From NCBI GenBank assembly GCA_030681515.1, contig JAUXSE010000017.1, forward strand, positions 62,001-126,000: a DNA stretch of 64,000 bases, written 5' to 3'. The notes beneath the pieces were generated by a model that was given only the letters and a program-made list of their open reading frames with translations, had not been told where the DNA came from and did no database searches. This stretch comes from Geothrix sp. (GTDB lineage: Bacteria > Acidobacteriota > Holophagae > Holophagales > Holophagaceae). Shown piece after piece: positions 33,144 to 42,465 of this stretch. The translations under genes and the position numbers were made by a program. Position 1 is the first letter of the stretch, and each line of letters opens with the position of its first letter.

Positions 33144-34952
33144 ATGCGTGAGGCCCCTCTGAACGGGCAAGCCATTCCTTCCCTGCTACCGGTCCACTCC
33201 CCCTTGCCGGTGCCCGCGCCGGCCGGGGAGGGTGTACCCGCGGCCCACGCGAAGGCTGCGAGGGTGGCGCTGGTGGGGGTCTGGGGCCTGGTGGCCCTGA
33301 TCCACCTGAGCCTTTCCGCGGAACAGCGGACCCTGGCCTGGCCTCTGGGGTACGCGCTGCTGGAGATCCTGGCCACGGCGAGCCTGGCCCACCGTGCCTG
33401 GCGCGCCCCGGGCGATACGCGCCTCGCCTGGGGGCTCCTGGCGGTCTCGGCCTTCCTGGAGGTGCCCAACCTGCTGCTGACGCTGCTCCAGAGCCATGGA
33501 CAGGCCCAGCCCTGGGCTTCGGATCTGTCCGGCTACCTGAGCCTGGCGACGGGGATCCTGGTGCTGGCGGGGGTCCTGAGCTTTCCGAGGGAGCGGGAGC
33601 AGGGCCGGATGTTCCGCCGGCGGGCCCTGGACGGACTCATCTTCGCCACGTCCCTGCTGTTCCTCCTCTGGGTGATGGGCGTGCAGGGATCGCTGCGCAC
33701 GGCGGCCCCCGGGGTGGGTCTCCGGGTCTTCGCGGTCTTCCTCAACGCGGCCCTGCTCGGAGGCGGCCTCGTCTTCATGACCTCGTACCATCCGGATCGC
33801 GCCCGAGGCCCGCTCGGATGGCTCGGGGCGTCGGCCCTCGCGTGGCTGGCGGGGCTTTCCTGCTGGACCCTGTCCGGCCTTCCCGCGGTTCCGGCCACCG
33901 AAGGCTGGATCATCCTGGTGGGGGGGATCCCCGTTTTCCAGGGGCTCGCAGCCTGGTCCACCCATCCCGTGGGATCCTCCGGGGCGGCTGGAGATCCCGG
34001 CCGGAGGCCATCGCGGCTGATTCCCTATGCCCCGGTCGTCGGGGCCGTCGTGGTCCTGGCCGTGCTCCTTCCCGGAGCATCCCTGGACGTGATGCGCGGC
34101 ACCTTCGGCATCTTCCTCGCCATGGTGATGCTCCTCATGCTTCGCCAGTTCCAGGCCATCCAGGATCTGCAGGATGCGCGGCGCAACCTGGAGGACCGGG
34201 TCCAGCAGCGGACGCTGGCCCTGGAACAGGCCCAGGACACGGTCATGAGGACGGAGCGCATGAACACCCTGGCCCTGATGGGGGCCGGCCTCGCCCACGA
34301 TCTCAACAACCTCCTGTGCGCCATGAAAAGCTCCGCGGAACTGGCCGTCATGAACATGGAGGAGGGCCGGCCGCCCGCCCCGAGGGATCTCGCGCGCATC
34401 GCCTCGACGGCGGATCGCGCCGCGCTGCTCACGCGCAGGCTGATGGGCTTCGTCCGGCGGGAGGTGGAGGAGTTGTCTCCCACGGACCTCGGCCGCGAAG
34501 TGATGGAGATGGAAGCCACCCTCCGGTTCCTGCTCCCGCGGTCCGTGGACCTGCGCGTCGAGGTATCCCCGGGAGAGCCCCTCGTCGTCCAGAGTTCGAG
34601 GCTCCGGCTGGAGCAGATGCTCGTGAATCTCGTGGCCAACGCCCGGGACGCCATGCCGGAGGGCGGACATCTCTCCATCCATGCGGGACCGGGCGCGCCC
34701 GGCACCAGCCACGCGATCATCGAGGTGGCCGATTCCGGCATGGGGATGACGCCCCAGATCCTGGAGCGGATCTTCGAGCCCTTCTTCACCACCAAGGCCC
34801 CGGGCAAGGGCACGGGCCTGGGGCTTTCCTCCCTGAAGGCCATGGTGGAGGAAAGCGGGGGACGCCTGCACGTGGAAAGCGAACCCGGCCAGGGGGCCCG
34901 GTTCCGCATCCTCCTTCCGCGGGTGCCGGCGGAGGGGCTCAGCCCCCGCTGA
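33144..34952 (+). CDS. Membrane sensor histidine kinase
   Basis: 602 residues. About seven to eight hydrophobic segments (residues 30-330) precede a coiled-coil linker ('LEDRVQQRTLALEQAQDTVM'). The H-box is 'MGAGLAHDLNNLLCAMKSS' (His near 384), the N-box 'LVNLVANARDAMPEGG', and the ATP lid 'EPFFTTKAPGKGTGLGLSSL'. It lacks a receiver domain and has no response regulator next door. The multi-span input domain suggests sensing within the membrane. Its end overlaps the convergent MoaD-like gene by 14 bases. Confidence 0.9.
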   Translation: MREAPLNGQAIPSLLPVHSPLPVPAPAGEGVPAAHAKAARVALVGVWGLVALIHLSLSAEQRTLAWPLGYALLEILATASLAHRAWRAPGDTRLAWGLLAVSAFLEVPNLLLTLLQSHGQAQPWASDLSGYLSLATGILVLAGVLSFPREREQGRMFRRRALDGLIFATSLLFLLWVMGVQGSLRTAAPGVGLRVFAVFLNAALLGGGLVFMTSYHPDRARGPLGWLGASALAWLAGLSCWTLSGLPAVPATEGWIILVGGIPVFQGLAAWSTHPVGSSGAAGDPGRRPSRLIPYAPVVGAVVVLAVLLPGASLDVMRGTFGIFLAMVMLLMLRQFQAIQDLQDARRNLEDRVQQRTLALEQAQDTVMRTERMNTLALMGAGLAHDLNNLLCAMKSSAELAVMNMEEGRPPAPRDLARIASTADRAALLTRRLMGFVRREVEELSPTDLGREVMEMEATLRFLLPRSVDLRVEVSPGEPLVVQSSRLRLEQMLVNLVANARDAMPEGGHLSIHAGPGAPGTSHAIIEVADSGMGMTPQILERIFEPFFTTKAPGKGTGLGLSSLKAMVEESGGRLHVESEPGQGARFRILLPRVPAEGLSPR

Positions 34953-35136
34953 TGAGGTGGATGACCTTCACCACGGCCCCGTCGGGGATGGTCGCGGTGT
35001 CGTAGTCCTGCTTCGGGATCAGCGCACCGCCCACATGGATGATCAGCATGGGGAAGCGGTAGTTCCGGGCGCGAAGCACATCACGGACAGTCATGCCCTC
35101 ATGCCAATCCAGCGGTTCCTCGTTCACCTGGATCAT
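34939..35136 (-). CDS. MoaD/ThiS-like sulfur carrier in the tungsten cluster
   Basis: 65 residues with the ubiquitin-like fold pattern and a terminal 'VVKVIHLISGG', where the diglycine would be adenylated and thiocarboxylated. It is the last gene of the AOR cluster, which suggests it donates sulfur to the tungstopterin cofactor. It is the in-frame 3' portion of a longer open frame whose upstream part merely shadows the AOR gene. The ThiF-family E1 at 7238 is a candidate activator. Confidence 0.8.
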   Translation of the reverse strand: MIQVNEEPLDWHEGMTVRDVLRARNYRFPMLIIHVGGALIPKQDYDTATIPDGAVVKVIHLISGG

Positions 35137-35186
35137 GGTTGTCCTTTTGCGTTTCCTGACTCCGGCCGCAGCGCGGCCGGAGCCGC

Positions 35187-37415
35187 TCAACTGAGATGCT
35201 GCTTCACGACTTCGACCACTCCCGGGAACGCGTCGAGGCCCAGTTCCTTCAGGCGGTCCAGGGTGGGCACGCCGTCCAGGGTCCAGCCGCGGCGGGTGTA
35301 GACGGCGTCCATGAGCTTGGAAAAGCGCCCCGTGCGCCACTCGCGGTGCAGGGCCATCTTTTCCTCGGTGGTCTTGCCCACGGGATCGAGGCCCATCTCG
35401 TCCACGATCTGCTTGTCGTAGCGTTCGGCGCGGGATTCGTACTCCTCGCGGGTGACGGGGCCCAGCGAACGGTACGGCGCGGCGTCGTGCAGGCGGAGGC
35501 CCTTGCCCATGCGGATGTTGAACACGCGCTGGAAGTTGTAGACCCGCGCGGACTGCATGATCAGGTCTTCCTTGGTGATCCTGATGCCCGTGGTGGCGGT
35601 GAAGAGATCCACGTAGTTCTGCACGTGCTCGGGCACCTTCTGGGGCTCTGGCTGGGAGGCGTTGTCCGCCGGAACGACATCGTTCCAGGGCAGCTTGCAG
35701 AAGCCGTTGAGGCCGAACCAGGTGCGGAAGAGGGGGAAGTAGTAGAGGGCCTCGGCCTTGTCCTCGAAGGTGGGCAGCTGCTTGTTCACCATGTCCATGA
35801 AGATCAGCCAGGCCTCGTCGTGCTGGGGGCCCTTGTTGGTGAGGGCGTAGCCGCCCTGCTGGGCGAGCGATTCCTTGGACATGTACTGGGAGTACTCGAG
35901 GCCCTTGTTCTCCATGCCGATGTCGTTGATGAGCTGGGGATCGCCCCAGCCCTGCTGGATGAAATGCTCTTTCATCTTCTTTACGCCCAGGCCGGCGATC
36001 TTCCCGAAGCCTTCGCCGCGGGCCATCTGATGCATCATTTCCAGATCGGCCTCGAAGTTGCCCCAGGTCATCTCCAGGCCGCCGGTGCGTTCCTTGTTGA
36101 GGATGCCGCGCTGGTAGCACTCCATGATGAAGGCCGTGAGCGTGCCGTAGGTGATGGTGCAGATGCCGTAGGTATCGCAGTAGAAGTTCAGTTCAAGGAG
36201 GGCGTCGGGATCGAAGACGCCGCAGTTGGAGCCGAGCCCCGCCGCGTTCTCGTACTCGGGGCCGTCCACGGTGACCATGTGCCCCTGGTAGGGGCCGGTC
36301 TTCAGCACCAGGCCATCGGCGCCCTTGGCGCAGGCCATGGAGCAGCCGTACCAGCAGCCGTCCACGGTGGCCTGGGTGCAGCGCTGCTGCCAGTAGGCTG
36401 AATCAATCCTGTGGACGTCGGGATGCGAGCCGAACTGGAAGTTGTGGACGGGCAGCAGGTCGTAGGCGTCCATGATCTCCACGATGTGGGCCGTGCCGTT
36501 GCGCCGCATCATGCACTGGGTGCCATCGTTCTCGCGGATCTCCTTGTGGTACTTGATGCCGGTCCGGGCGATGGTCTCGGGATCCGCCGGGTGGTTCAGG
36601 TTGCCCTTGACCACGGGCCCGCGGCAGACGAGGGCGCGGATGCGCTTGTTCCGGAACACGGTGCCGATGCCGCCCCGCCCGGCCTGCTTGAAGCGCACGC
36701 AGCCCCGGCGCCGGTCGTAGAAGGAGAAGTTCAACATGCCGATGAGGCTGTGCTCGGCGGCGGCGCCCGTGGACACCACGGAGATGTTCGGCAGGTCCGC
36801 CTCGTTCTCGGCGTACATGTGCGTCAGCACCTCGGCCAGCACGTGGCTGTCCACGGGATCCGTGGGGGCCTCCTCGATGCGGATGATGCCTTTCACGCCG
36901 TCAATGAACAGGATGATGTCCTTGTCGGACTTGCCCTGGAGTTCGAGCGCGTCGAAGCCGGAGAACTTGAGCAGGGGGCCGAAGAAACCGCCCACGTTGG
37001 AATCAATGGGGATGTCGGTCTGGGGTGAAAGGCTCACCACCAGGGACTTTCCGGTGCCCGCGTACTGGGTCATGCCCGCCACGGGTCCGGGGCTGATGAT
37101 GATTTCGTTCTCGGGGTCGTTCCAGCGGGTCGTGGGCTTGACCGCGTTCCAGAGATGGTAGAGGCCGAAGCCGCGGCCACCGATGAAGACATCCTTCATC
37201 TGCTGGGTGACGGGCTTTTCCGTGATCTCCAGGGTGTCCACATTCACATAGAGCGTGCGGTTGGTGTAGCCCTTGTCAGGCAGGCTGGGCGTGTAGGTGA
37301 TCTCCTTCAGCACCTTGTGCGCGGCCTGGATGGCTTCCAGGCCCTCGAGGTACTCGGTGCGCTGGGTGTAGTCAATGTTCATGACCTTGGCGGGATCGAA
37401 GACGAGCTGGCTCAT
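35187..37415 (-). CDS. Tungsten-containing aldehyde:ferredoxin oxidoreductase
   Basis: 742 residues. It has the AOR N-terminal domain ('DVFIGGRGFGLYHLWNAV', 'ISPGPVAGMTQYAGTGK') and the Fe-S cluster ligands in CWYGCSMAC near residue 351, with a further Cys in 'GLNGFCKLPW'. AORs oxidise aldehydes to acids with ferredoxin, or reduce acids in reverse. It resembles the AorB subunit of Aromatoleum-type AOR, which pairs with a polyferredoxin AorA, and the next gene is exactly such a protein. BamB-type catalytic subunits are related; no other Bam genes are here. ATG 37415 is preferred to the longer frame. Confidence 0.93.
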   Translation of the reverse strand: MSQLVFDPAKVMNIDYTQRTEYLEGLEAIQAAHKVLKEITYTPSLPDKGYTNRTLYVNVDTLEITEKPVTQQMKDVFIGGRGFGLYHLWNAVKPTTRWNDPENEIIISPGPVAGMTQYAGTGKSLVVSLSPQTDIPIDSNVGGFFGPLLKFSGFDALELQGKSDKDIILFIDGVKGIIRIEEAPTDPVDSHVLAEVLTHMYAENEADLPNISVVSTGAAAEHSLIGMLNFSFYDRRRGCVRFKQAGRGGIGTVFRNKRIRALVCRGPVVKGNLNHPADPETIARTGIKYHKEIRENDGTQCMMRRNGTAHIVEIMDAYDLLPVHNFQFGSHPDVHRIDSAYWQQRCTQATVDGCWYGCSMACAKGADGLVLKTGPYQGHMVTVDGPEYENAAGLGSNCGVFDPDALLELNFYCDTYGICTITYGTLTAFIMECYQRGILNKERTGGLEMTWGNFEADLEMMHQMARGEGFGKIAGLGVKKMKEHFIQQGWGDPQLINDIGMENKGLEYSQYMSKESLAQQGGYALTNKGPQHDEAWLIFMDMVNKQLPTFEDKAEALYYFPLFRTWFGLNGFCKLPWNDVVPADNASQPEPQKVPEHVQNYVDLFTATTGIRITKEDLIMQSARVYNFQRVFNIRMGKGLRLHDAAPYRSLGPVTREEYESRAERYDKQIVDEMGLDPVGKTTEEKMALHREWRTGRFSKLMDAVYTRRGWTLDGVPTLDRLKELGLDAFPGVVEVVKQHLS

Positions 37416-37428
37416 GGGATTCCCTTTC

Positions 37429-37851
37429 TCAGATGATCCGGACGGCCGGCTCGGGGACATCCACGATGGACAGGGCGCCGTGGGGGCAGACCTTCACGCA
37501 GATGCCGCAGGAGGTGCACTTGTGGGGCACGATCCAGTCGGGGTTCCGCATGAAGGCATCCTTCTCGCAGAAGCCGATGCACATGTAGCACCCCACGCAG
37601 AGCTGCTTGTCTATCATCACGACGCCGAGCTTGTTGCGCTTGAGGGCTTCGGAGGGGCAGACCACCACGCAGTCGCCGCACTGATCGCAGAGCACGGCGT
37701 GGCCGCCGCCATCCTCGTAGGCCCTGATCTGGAGGGCCGCCTGGGCGGGATCGTCCACCTTGAAGACCTTGATGGCGCATTCCATCTCGCACTCGTGATC
37801 GCAGTTGCGCCCCGCGTCACACTTCTTGAAATCAATGACCAGCTGTCTCAT
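37429..37851 (-). CDS. Four-cluster ferredoxin (AorA-like)
   Basis: 140 residues with Cys motifs for up to four [4Fe-4S] clusters: 'CDQCGDCVVVCP', 'CVGCYMCIGFCEKDAF', 'CTSCGICVKVCPHGAL', and an N-terminal set CDAGRNCDHECEMEC. Likely carries electrons to and from the AOR, whose gene starts 14 bases downstream. The 110 bp before the gene contain a GCCTCAC/GTGAGGC stem (37909-37929) and nothing more. Confidence 0.9.
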   Translation of the reverse strand: MRQLVIDFKKCDAGRNCDHECEMECAIKVFKVDDPAQAALQIRAYEDGGGHAVLCDQCGDCVVVCPSEALKRNKLGVVMIDKQLCVGCYMCIGFCEKDAFMRNPDWIVPHKCTSCGICVKVCPHGALSIVDVPEPAVRII

Positions 37852-37962
37852 GGCGCGTGCGCCTCCGGGCGGGGTTCAGGGGATGCAAAGCCACAGGGGG
37901 ACGGCCTCACCATCCCTCAAGTGAGGCTAGTCCTGGGGCTTTCCCGCCGCAATGGCCGCCGG

Positions 37963-39081
37963 TCACAGTTCGGCGTCGAGCCCTTCCTTGCGGATGAGGT
38001 GGACGGTGGTGGCCTTGAAGGAGGCCACCACCGTCCGGCCGGGCTGAAGTCCGAGTTCTGACAGGGATTGGGCCGTGACGAAGGCCGTCAGGAAGAAGCC
38101 GCAATCCAGCTCGATCTTGAAGTAGGGCCCCCGGGGTATGACCTTGGTCACAGCCCCCGGGAAGGCATTCCGGGCGCTGCTCAGGTTGTCGGTCTGCAGG
38201 GACAGGGCGACATGTTCCGGACGGACCCCCACCAGGACCGTCTGGCCGGGCCGGGCCTCGCCGACGGCCACCACTTCGCGGCCCCCTGCATCCTTCCTGA
38301 GCCGCAGGGTGAGCAGGCCCTCCCGGCAGGTCACCACCTGGCCCTTCAACAGCGTTTCCATGCCCACGAAGGCCGCGACGAAGGGATCCTCCGGATGGTT
38401 CATGACCTCCCGCAGTCCCCCCAGCTGGATGATGCGCCCCTCCTTCATCACGGCCAGGCGGTGGGCCAGGCGGGCGGCCTCGCCCTGATCATGGGTGGAG
38501 ATCACCGCGGTGGTGCCGGTCTCCGCCAGGATGTGGCCCAGGTCGTTGATGAGTCCGTCGCGGGCCGGGGCGTCCAGGGCCGAGAAGGGCTCATCCAGGA
38601 AGAGGATCTCCGGATCCAGGACGAAGGCGCGGGCCAGGGAGGTGCGCTGGGCCTCGCCCCCGGAAAGCTGACGGGCCGGGCGGCCCAGGAGTTTTTCGAG
38701 TCCCAGCCGCCGGGCCCAGTCCTCCACCCGCGGATCCCGCCCGGCCTTGGGGATGCCGCGCAGCTTCAGTCCCGAGGCGATGTTCTGGGCCACGGTGGCG
38801 TCAAAGAGCAGCGGGTCCTGGAAGACCATGGTCATGCGGCGCCGGAAGGCCTCGCGATCCGGACGGGACTGGAGTGCCTGGCCCCGGAACCGGAATTCCC
38901 CCGCGGTCGGGGGCAGGAGGCCCGCCAGGGCCAGCATGAGGGTGCTCTTCCCGGCGCCGTTGGGCCCCATGAGGGCGAGCACTTCTCCGGCGCGGAGATC
39001 GAGGGAAGGCACATCCAGCACCTGGGCGCCACCGCGATGCACCTGGAGGTTCCGGGCCTGGAGGAGGGTCTCCCGGGTCAT
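37963..39081 (-). CDS. tupC: Tungstate/molybdate ABC transporter ATP-binding protein
   Basis: 372 residues. Walker A 'GPNGAGKST', signature 'LSGGEAQRTS' and Walker B 'ILFLDEPFSALD' are intact. The C-terminal third is a TOBE-like domain typical of ModC/TupC, which bind oxyanions to sense supply. Its ATG overlaps the stop of the permease gene by four bases. The TupA-type binding protein upstream favours tungstate. Confidence 0.9.
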   Translation of the reverse strand: MTRETLLQARNLQVHRGGAQVLDVPSLDLRAGEVLALMGPNGAGKSTLMLALAGLLPPTAGEFRFRGQALQSRPDREAFRRRMTMVFQDPLLFDATVAQNIASGLKLRGIPKAGRDPRVEDWARRLGLEKLLGRPARQLSGGEAQRTSLARAFVLDPEILFLDEPFSALDAPARDGLINDLGHILAETGTTAVISTHDQGEAARLAHRLAVMKEGRIIQLGGLREVMNHPEDPFVAAFVGMETLLKGQVVTCREGLLTLRLRKDAGGREVVAVGEARPGQTVLVGVRPEHVALSLQTDNLSSARNAFPGAVTKVIPRGPYFKIELDCGFFLTAFVTAQSLSELGLQPGRTVVASFKATTVHLIRKEGLDAEL

Positions 39082-39776
39082 CGGCGCTGGCCCCGCTGCT
39101 GGAGGTGGGTGAGCACGGCGTTCACGGAAAAGGCCAGCACCAGCAGGATGAGGCTGAGGGCGATGGCCACGTCGAAGTTGCCCCGGCCCGTCTCCATCAC
39201 CGTGGCGGTGGTGAGCACCCGGGTCTGGCCCTTGATGTTGCCGCCCACCATGATCGAGGCGCCCACTTCCGAGATGACCCCGCCGAAGCCCGCCATCACC
39301 GCGGCCAGCAGCGGGAGGCGTGCCTCCTTGAGCAGCAGCCACACCATCTGGGGCCGGGAGGCGCCCAGGGCCAGGATCTGGAGGCGGAGCCCCGGCGGCA
39401 GGTGCTGCAGCGCCGAAAGGCTGATGCCCGCGATGATGGGCGAGGCGATGACGGCCTGGGCCAGCACCATGGCGGACGGCGTGTACAGGATGCCGAGGGA
39501 TCCCAGGGGGCCGCTCCGCCACAGCAGGATGGTCACGAAGAGGCCCACCACCACCGGGGGAAGGCCCATGCCCGTATTCAACAGGGCGATGGCCAGGCGC
39601 TTGCCCGGGAATTCGTTCAAGGCCACGGCCACGGCCGCCGAAAGGCCGATGGCCAGGCTGATGAGGGTGGCGGCGCCGGAGATCAGGAGGGATAGCCCAG
39701 TGATCCGGAGGACCTCGGGATCCAGCGTGAGCAGCAGCGCCAGCGCCTTCCGGAGGCCCTCCCAGATCAGGTCCAT
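39078..39776 (-). CDS. tupB: Tungstate ABC transporter permease
   Basis: 232 residues with about six membrane spans. The cytoplasmic 'EAA' motif region is around 'LGASRPQMVWLLLKEARLPL' with 'GGVISEVGASIMVGGNIKGQ' after it, typical of TupB and related oxyanion permeases. It overlaps tupC and lies seven bases downstream of the P5C dehydrogenase gene, so all are likely one transcript. Confidence 0.92.
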   Translation of the reverse strand: MDLIWEGLRKALALLLTLDPEVLRITGLSLLISGAATLISLAIGLSAAVAVALNEFPGKRLAIALLNTGMGLPPVVVGLFVTILLWRSGPLGSLGILYTPSAMVLAQAVIASPIIAGISLSALQHLPPGLRLQILALGASRPQMVWLLLKEARLPLLAAVMAGFGGVISEVGASIMVGGNIKGQTRVLTTATVMETGRGNFDVAIALSLILLVLAFSVNAVLTHLQQRGQRR

Positions 39777-39783
39777 GGGCTTC

Positions 39784-41415
39784 CTATTCTTCCAGGAGGA
39801 AGGGGAACTTGATGTCCCCGGGGGGAGTGAAGCTCTCCTTGATGGTGCGCGGGGAAGTCCACCGGATCAGGTTCAGGAAGCTGCCGGCCTTGTCGTTGGT
39901 GCCCGAGGCGCGAGCGCCGCCGAAGGGCTGGTGGCCCACCACGGCGCCCGTGGGCTTGTCATTGATGTAGAAGTTGCCGGCGGTGTTGGCCAGCACGCCG
40001 GTGAGGTGGTTGATGACGTAGCGGTCCCGGGCGAAGATGGCGCCGGTGAGGGCGTAGGGCGAAGTTTCGTCGAGGATCCTCAGCGTCTCGTCCAGCTTCA
40101 CGTCGTCATAGACGTAGATGGTGACCACCGGCGCGAAGATCTCCTCCTCCATGGTCACGAACTTGGGGTTCGTGGTGAGGATGACCGTGGGCTCGATGAA
40201 GTAGCCCACGGATTCGTCGCCCTTGCCGCCCGCGATGATCTGGGCGTCCTTGGCGTTCCGGGCCAGCTCGATGTACTTCATCGTGTTGTCGTAGGCGGCC
40301 TTGTCAATGACGGCATTGAAGAAGTTCCGGAAGTCGCGCACGTCCCCCATCTTCACTTCTGCGAGCAGGGCCATCATCCGCTCCTTGACCGCCGTCCACC
40401 GGGAGGCCGGGATGTAGACGCGGGAGCAGGCCGAGCACTTCTGGCCCTGGTACTCGAAGCCGGCGCGGACGATGGCGGCGGCCACCTCGGCCACCTCGCC
40501 GGACTCGTGCATGAAGATGTAGTCCTTGCCGCCGGTCTCGCCCACGATCCGCGGATAGCTGCGGTAGCGCCCGAGATTGTCGGCGATGGTCTTCCACATG
40601 CTGTTGAAGACGCCCGTGGAGCCGGTGAAGTGCAGTCCCGCGAAGTCGCGGTCCTCCAGGGCGATCTTGCCGATCATCGAGCCGCGGCCGGGGATGAAGT
40701 TGATGACGCCATCCGGCAGCCCGGCCTCCTTGAAGAGCTGCATCAGGTAGTAGTTCGACAGGATGGAGGTGGACGCGGGCTTCCAGACCACAGTATTGCC
40801 CATGATGGCCGGGGCGGTGGCGAGGTTGGCGCCGATGGCCGTGAAATTGAAGGGCGTGACCGCGAAGACGAAACCCTCCAGCGCGCGGTAGTGGACGCGG
40901 TTCCACACGTGGGGATCGGAGATGGGCTGGTGCCGGTAGATGTCTTCCATGAACTTCGCGTTGAAGCGGAAGAAGTCCGCCGTTTCGCAGGTGCTGTCAA
41001 TCTCCGCCTGGAAGACGCTCTTGGACTGGTTCAGCATGGTCGCGGCGTTCAGGATGTAGCGGTACTTCGAGGAGATGAGGCTGCCCATCTTGTGGAAGAT
41101 GGCGGCGCGGTCCTCCCAGGGCGTGGCCTCCCAGTCCTTCTTGGCGGCCATGGCCGCGGCAATGGCCAGGCGCACCTCGGCCTCGCCGGCCTCGTGGTAG
41201 TGGGCCAGCACGTGCTGGTGGTCGTGGGGGCAGACGGCCTTCTGCGTCTTCCCGGTGCGGACTTCCTTGCCGCCGATGATGAGCGGGATGTCGAGCACCT
41301 GGTTGAACTGGCGGTCCAGCTCCGCCTTCAGCAACGCCCGCTCCTTCGATCCGGGGGCGTAGGGGAGGATGGGTTCGCTGTGGGATTCGGGCAGGCTGAA
41401 GATGGCGTTCGACAT
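39784..41415 (-). CDS. L-glutamate gamma-semialdehyde (P5C) dehydrogenase, ALDH4 type
   Basis: 543 residues. 'FEYQGQKCSACSRVYIP' contains the catalytic Cys, and 'PRIVGETGGKDYIFMH' the base Glu. The segment 'PFGGARASGTNDKAG' and overall length are those of ALDH4A1-like monofunctional P5C dehydrogenases, which oxidise the proline/ornithine breakdown product to glutamate. It sits between tupA and tupB, splitting the transporter operon, with only 5 and 7 bp of spacing. This suggests co-regulation with tungstate uptake. Confidence 0.93.
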   Translation of the reverse strand: MSNAIFSLPESHSEPILPYAPGSKERALLKAELDRQFNQVLDIPLIIGGKEVRTGKTQKAVCPHDHQHVLAHYHEAGEAEVRLAIAAAMAAKKDWEATPWEDRAAIFHKMGSLISSKYRYILNAATMLNQSKSVFQAEIDSTCETADFFRFNAKFMEDIYRHQPISDPHVWNRVHYRALEGFVFAVTPFNFTAIGANLATAPAIMGNTVVWKPASTSILSNYYLMQLFKEAGLPDGVINFIPGRGSMIGKIALEDRDFAGLHFTGSTGVFNSMWKTIADNLGRYRSYPRIVGETGGKDYIFMHESGEVAEVAAAIVRAGFEYQGQKCSACSRVYIPASRWTAVKERMMALLAEVKMGDVRDFRNFFNAVIDKAAYDNTMKYIELARNAKDAQIIAGGKGDESVGYFIEPTVILTTNPKFVTMEEEIFAPVVTIYVYDDVKLDETLRILDETSPYALTGAIFARDRYVINHLTGVLANTAGNFYINDKPTGAVVGHQPFGGARASGTNDKAGSFLNLIRWTSPRTIKESFTPPGDIKFPFLLEE

Positions 41416-41420
41416 GGGTT

Positions 41421-42275
41421 CTATCTCCTTCCGGCGTCCGCTCCGGGGGCGTCGGCATCAGGGAAGAATAGCGGCGAGCCAAAGGTCGCGATTCCGAATT
41501 CTTTGATGCGCGCCTGCACGGCTTTCGACACCAGGAAGTCGGCAAAGGCGCGGGCTCCGGCGCCATTCACCTGGGGGAACCGCGCCGGATTGACCTCGAT
41601 GATGTGGTAGGTGTTCCTGAGGGACGGATCGCCTTCGTGCAGGACGGGAAGATCGAGCTGCTTCCGCAGGGCGAGGTAGGTGCCGCGATCTGACAATGTG
41701 TAAGCCCTTTTCTCGGCGGCGATGGCCAGGGTCTGGCCCATGCCCTGACCCGTCTGCTGGTACCAGGTCTGGCCATCGGGGGAGATGCCGGCGGCCTTCC
41801 AGAGCCTCAGCTCCTGGGCGTGGGTGCCTGAATGGTCGCCGCGCGAAAGGAACAGCGACCGGGACGCCGCGATGCGCTGGAAGGCCTCCACGGCCGTGTG
41901 CTTCGCGACCCCCGCGGGGTCCGCGGGAGGTCCGGCCAGGACGAAGTCGTTGTGCATCACGATCCGGCGGTGGATCCCGGCGCCATCGGCCACCAGGGCC
42001 TTCTCGGCCTCGGGAGAATGCACCAGCAGCACGTCCGCCTCGCCGCGCCTGCCCATGGCGAGGGCCTGGCCGGACCCCACGGCGATGGTCTTCACCAGGT
42101 AGCCCGTCTGCCGCTCGAAGAGGGGGATGATTTCGTCCAGCAGGCCGGAATCCTGGGTGCTGGTGGTCGTGGCGAGGATGATGGCCTTCGGGGCCGGGGG
42201 GGCGGCGGATAGATGTGCGGAAGCCAGCGCCACCCCGAACGCCAGTCCCAAACGCAGGCAAGCAGGTCGGTTCAT
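41421..42275 (-). CDS. tupA: Tungstate-binding periplasmic protein
   Basis: 284 residues with signal peptide (LGLAFGVALASAHLSAA). The family motif 'LATTTSTQDSGLLDEIIPLF', together with 'VGSGQALAMGRRGEADVLL' and 'SRGDHSGTHAQELRLWKAAG', identifies TupA-like binding proteins. They bind tungstate far more tightly than molybdate. The ATG overlaps the stop of the truncated ModE-like frame by four bases. Confidence 0.92.
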   Translation of the reverse strand: MNRPACLRLGLAFGVALASAHLSAAPPAPKAIILATTTSTQDSGLLDEIIPLFERQTGYLVKTIAVGSGQALAMGRRGEADVLLVHSPEAEKALVADGAGIHRRIVMHNDFVLAGPPADPAGVAKHTAVEAFQRIAASRSLFLSRGDHSGTHAQELRLWKAAGISPDGQTWYQQTGQGMGQTLAIAAEKRAYTLSDRGTYLALRKQLDLPVLHEGDPSLRNTYHIIEVNPARFPQVNGAGARAFADFLVSKAVQARIKEFGIATFGSPLFFPDADAPGADAGRR

Positions 42276-42409
42276 GTCATCCTCCAGCGGGCCGCGGCGG
42301 AGATGGAACCGGTGCGGCCGATGGCCTCCAGCGGCTCGGCCTTCCCCAGCCCGATGGCGATGTGCTCCCCGGAGGCGATGCGATTGCGGATGGAGGCGAG
42401 CTTGGTCAT
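42272..42409 (-). pseudogene. Truncated ModE-type regulator gene
   Basis: A 45-codon frame starting at ATG 42409 includes 'IAIGLGKAEPLEAIGRTGSI' followed by SAAAR, the start of a ModE-type winged helix. Where relatives continue with AMGMSYRRAW, this one has WRMT and a stop that overlaps the tupA start (ATGA). The recognition helix and the whole effector domain are missing, so it cannot be a working regulator. It may be a remnant kept as a translated leader for tupA. The deletion may also have removed control of the tungstate genes. Confidence 0.7.
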
Positions 42410-42465
42410 GGCGGATCCCGGGGCATTCTCCCGCGTATCGGATTCACTGAGCCATGAAAGTGATC

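Noticed and set aside
34939-36120. A single 393-residue protein joining the MoaD-like part with a long upstream region
   Set aside because: The upstream part is out of frame with and inside the AOR gene. Only the last 65 residues are protein-like and they have their own ATG.
35187-37415. Benzoyl-CoA reductase subunit BamB
   Set aside because: The families are related, but no BamC-BamI genes are here, and an AorA-like ferredoxin is directly beside it.
37963-39522. A longer ATP-binding protein with 147 extra N-terminal residues
   Set aside because: The extra part overlaps the permease gene in another frame. ATG 39081 gives the normal start and a 4-bp overlap.
38068-41610. An 1180-codon open frame on the plus strand opposite tupC, tupB and the P5C dehydrogenase
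   Set aside because: It is the mirror of high-GC coding genes on the minus strand; its protein is a His-, Gly- and Asp-rich shadow with no domains.
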